NCBI RefSeq assembly: GCF_905475345.1 | Contig: NC_066590.1 | Location: 2,788,501 to 2,852,500, forward strand | DNA length: 64,000 nt | Reading direction: 5' to 3' | From: Vespula vulgaris | Taxonomy: Eukaryota; Arthropoda; Insecta; Hymenoptera; Vespidae | Shown here: positions 63,390 through 64,000 of the stretch, in pieces | How the letters are laid out: each line of letters begins with the position of its first letter | Numbering within the stretch: the stretch's first letter is position 1 | Position numbers and translations under genes: made by a program | Notes under the pieces: generated by a model | Told to the model about the DNA's origin: nothing | The model's database searches: none | What the model saw: only the letters and a program-made list of their open reading frames with translations

Positions 63390-64000
63390 TAGAAAAATAT
63401 ATATATATAAAATATATATAAAAAAAAAGTGAAACGATCGCAAATTATTTCTATTGTACTTTGATGATGTATTATTGTAATAATAATAATAATAATAGAA
63501 AAATATGAAAGATCACATGAATGGGATAGAGAGAGAGAGAGAGAAAGGAATATATAGTGAAAGTAAAAGAGGAAATTAAACAAAAAAGAAAAAAGAAAAC
63601 AAACGAAATAACAAGGGAAGAAAAAGAGAAACTACTTTTGTAGGAAAAAAAATTATGCACGGCTCGTGTGTTTCTAGTCAAACTGAAAGTTTCATACTTT
63701 GATGTACCTTTAGATTCCACATTTTTTTTCGCAGTATATATATATATATATATATAGTATGCATATTATATACACACATATATATATTATATATATATGT
63801 ATATATATATTCGTTGTTCGAATATAACAATAATAATAATAACAATAATAATAATAATAGTTATAATAATAATAATAACAATAACAGTGACGCGCAAAGC
63901 GCATAAATTGCTCGCTGAAGAAAAAGTATTTTTTTATACGGATAAATTTTTTTAAAAACTGCTTCTCTATGATTAGACAGATATATAACATCTTCTAAGG
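62637..64000 (+). other. 3' UTR and downstream flank of the transporter
   Basis: AT-rich, with (TA)n 62668-62715, 63358-63380 and 63736-63757 and (TAA)n 63475-63496 and 63829-63880. The first AATAAA after the stop is at 63247, within an A-rich stretch, so the true cleavage site is uncertain. No further gene seen. Confidence 0.5.
63247..63252 (+). terminator. Candidate polyadenylation signal of the transporter
   Basis: AATAAA, repeated in (AATA)n, about 610 bp after the TGA. It is the first canonical hexamer downstream, but its low-complexity setting weakens the call. Confidence 0.3.

Noticed and set aside
1..64000. Transposase, reverse transcriptase or viral genes
   Set aside because: No conserved catalytic motifs, terminal repeats with target duplications, or poly-A retrocopy bodies were recognised by eye; a repeat-library search would be needed to exclude small elements.

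Overview
This window is eukaryotic nuclear DNA. It is AT-rich, CpG is not depleted (TCGA and CGATCG words are common), coding exons are short with GT-AG introns, and the non-coding DNA is saturated with (CT)n, (TA)n, (TCTA)n, (GTAT)n and (TTA)n microsatellites. With an insect-like adenylyl cyclase this best fits an insect, probably a hymenopteran (wasp, bee or ant); the genus cannot be fixed by eye. No rRNA, tRNA, CRISPR array, complete transposable element or viral gene was recognised.

Two protein-coding genes are well supported, arranged head to head. On the minus strand, five coding exons between 38579 and 20646 give the first 399 residues of a membrane adenylyl cyclase of the type 5/6 class: cytosolic N-terminus, then five of the six helices of the first membrane cassette. 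A 5' UTR splice acceptor lies at 38662-38664 and a minimal upstream ORF in the leader. The catalytic exons are absent from positions 1-20645, so that stretch is most likely one very long intron and the gene leaves the window on the left.

On the plus strand, six exons from 58272 to 62636 encode a complete 489-residue, ten-helix membrane protein with the layout of the drug/metabolite transporter superfamily, resembling the CRT-like branch. A GC-rich stretch at 53560-54160 looks like its promoter plus a non-coding first exon: hairpin, initiator-like TCAGT, G-quadruplex run, and a CAG/GTAAGG donor. An NRF-1-type palindrome lies 0.9 kb upstream, between the two divergent genes.

The rest (about 95 percent) is introns and intergenic DNA: microsatellites, AT-rich filler, and an unexpectedly frequent class of decayed local tandem duplications with 80-250 bp units. 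One of these has copied the end of transporter exon 1 together with its splice donor. Three short plus-strand ORFs inside the first coding intron of the cyclase gene have gene-like composition and are the best candidates for something undescribed. They may be a nested two-exon microgene and a retrocopy, or chance.
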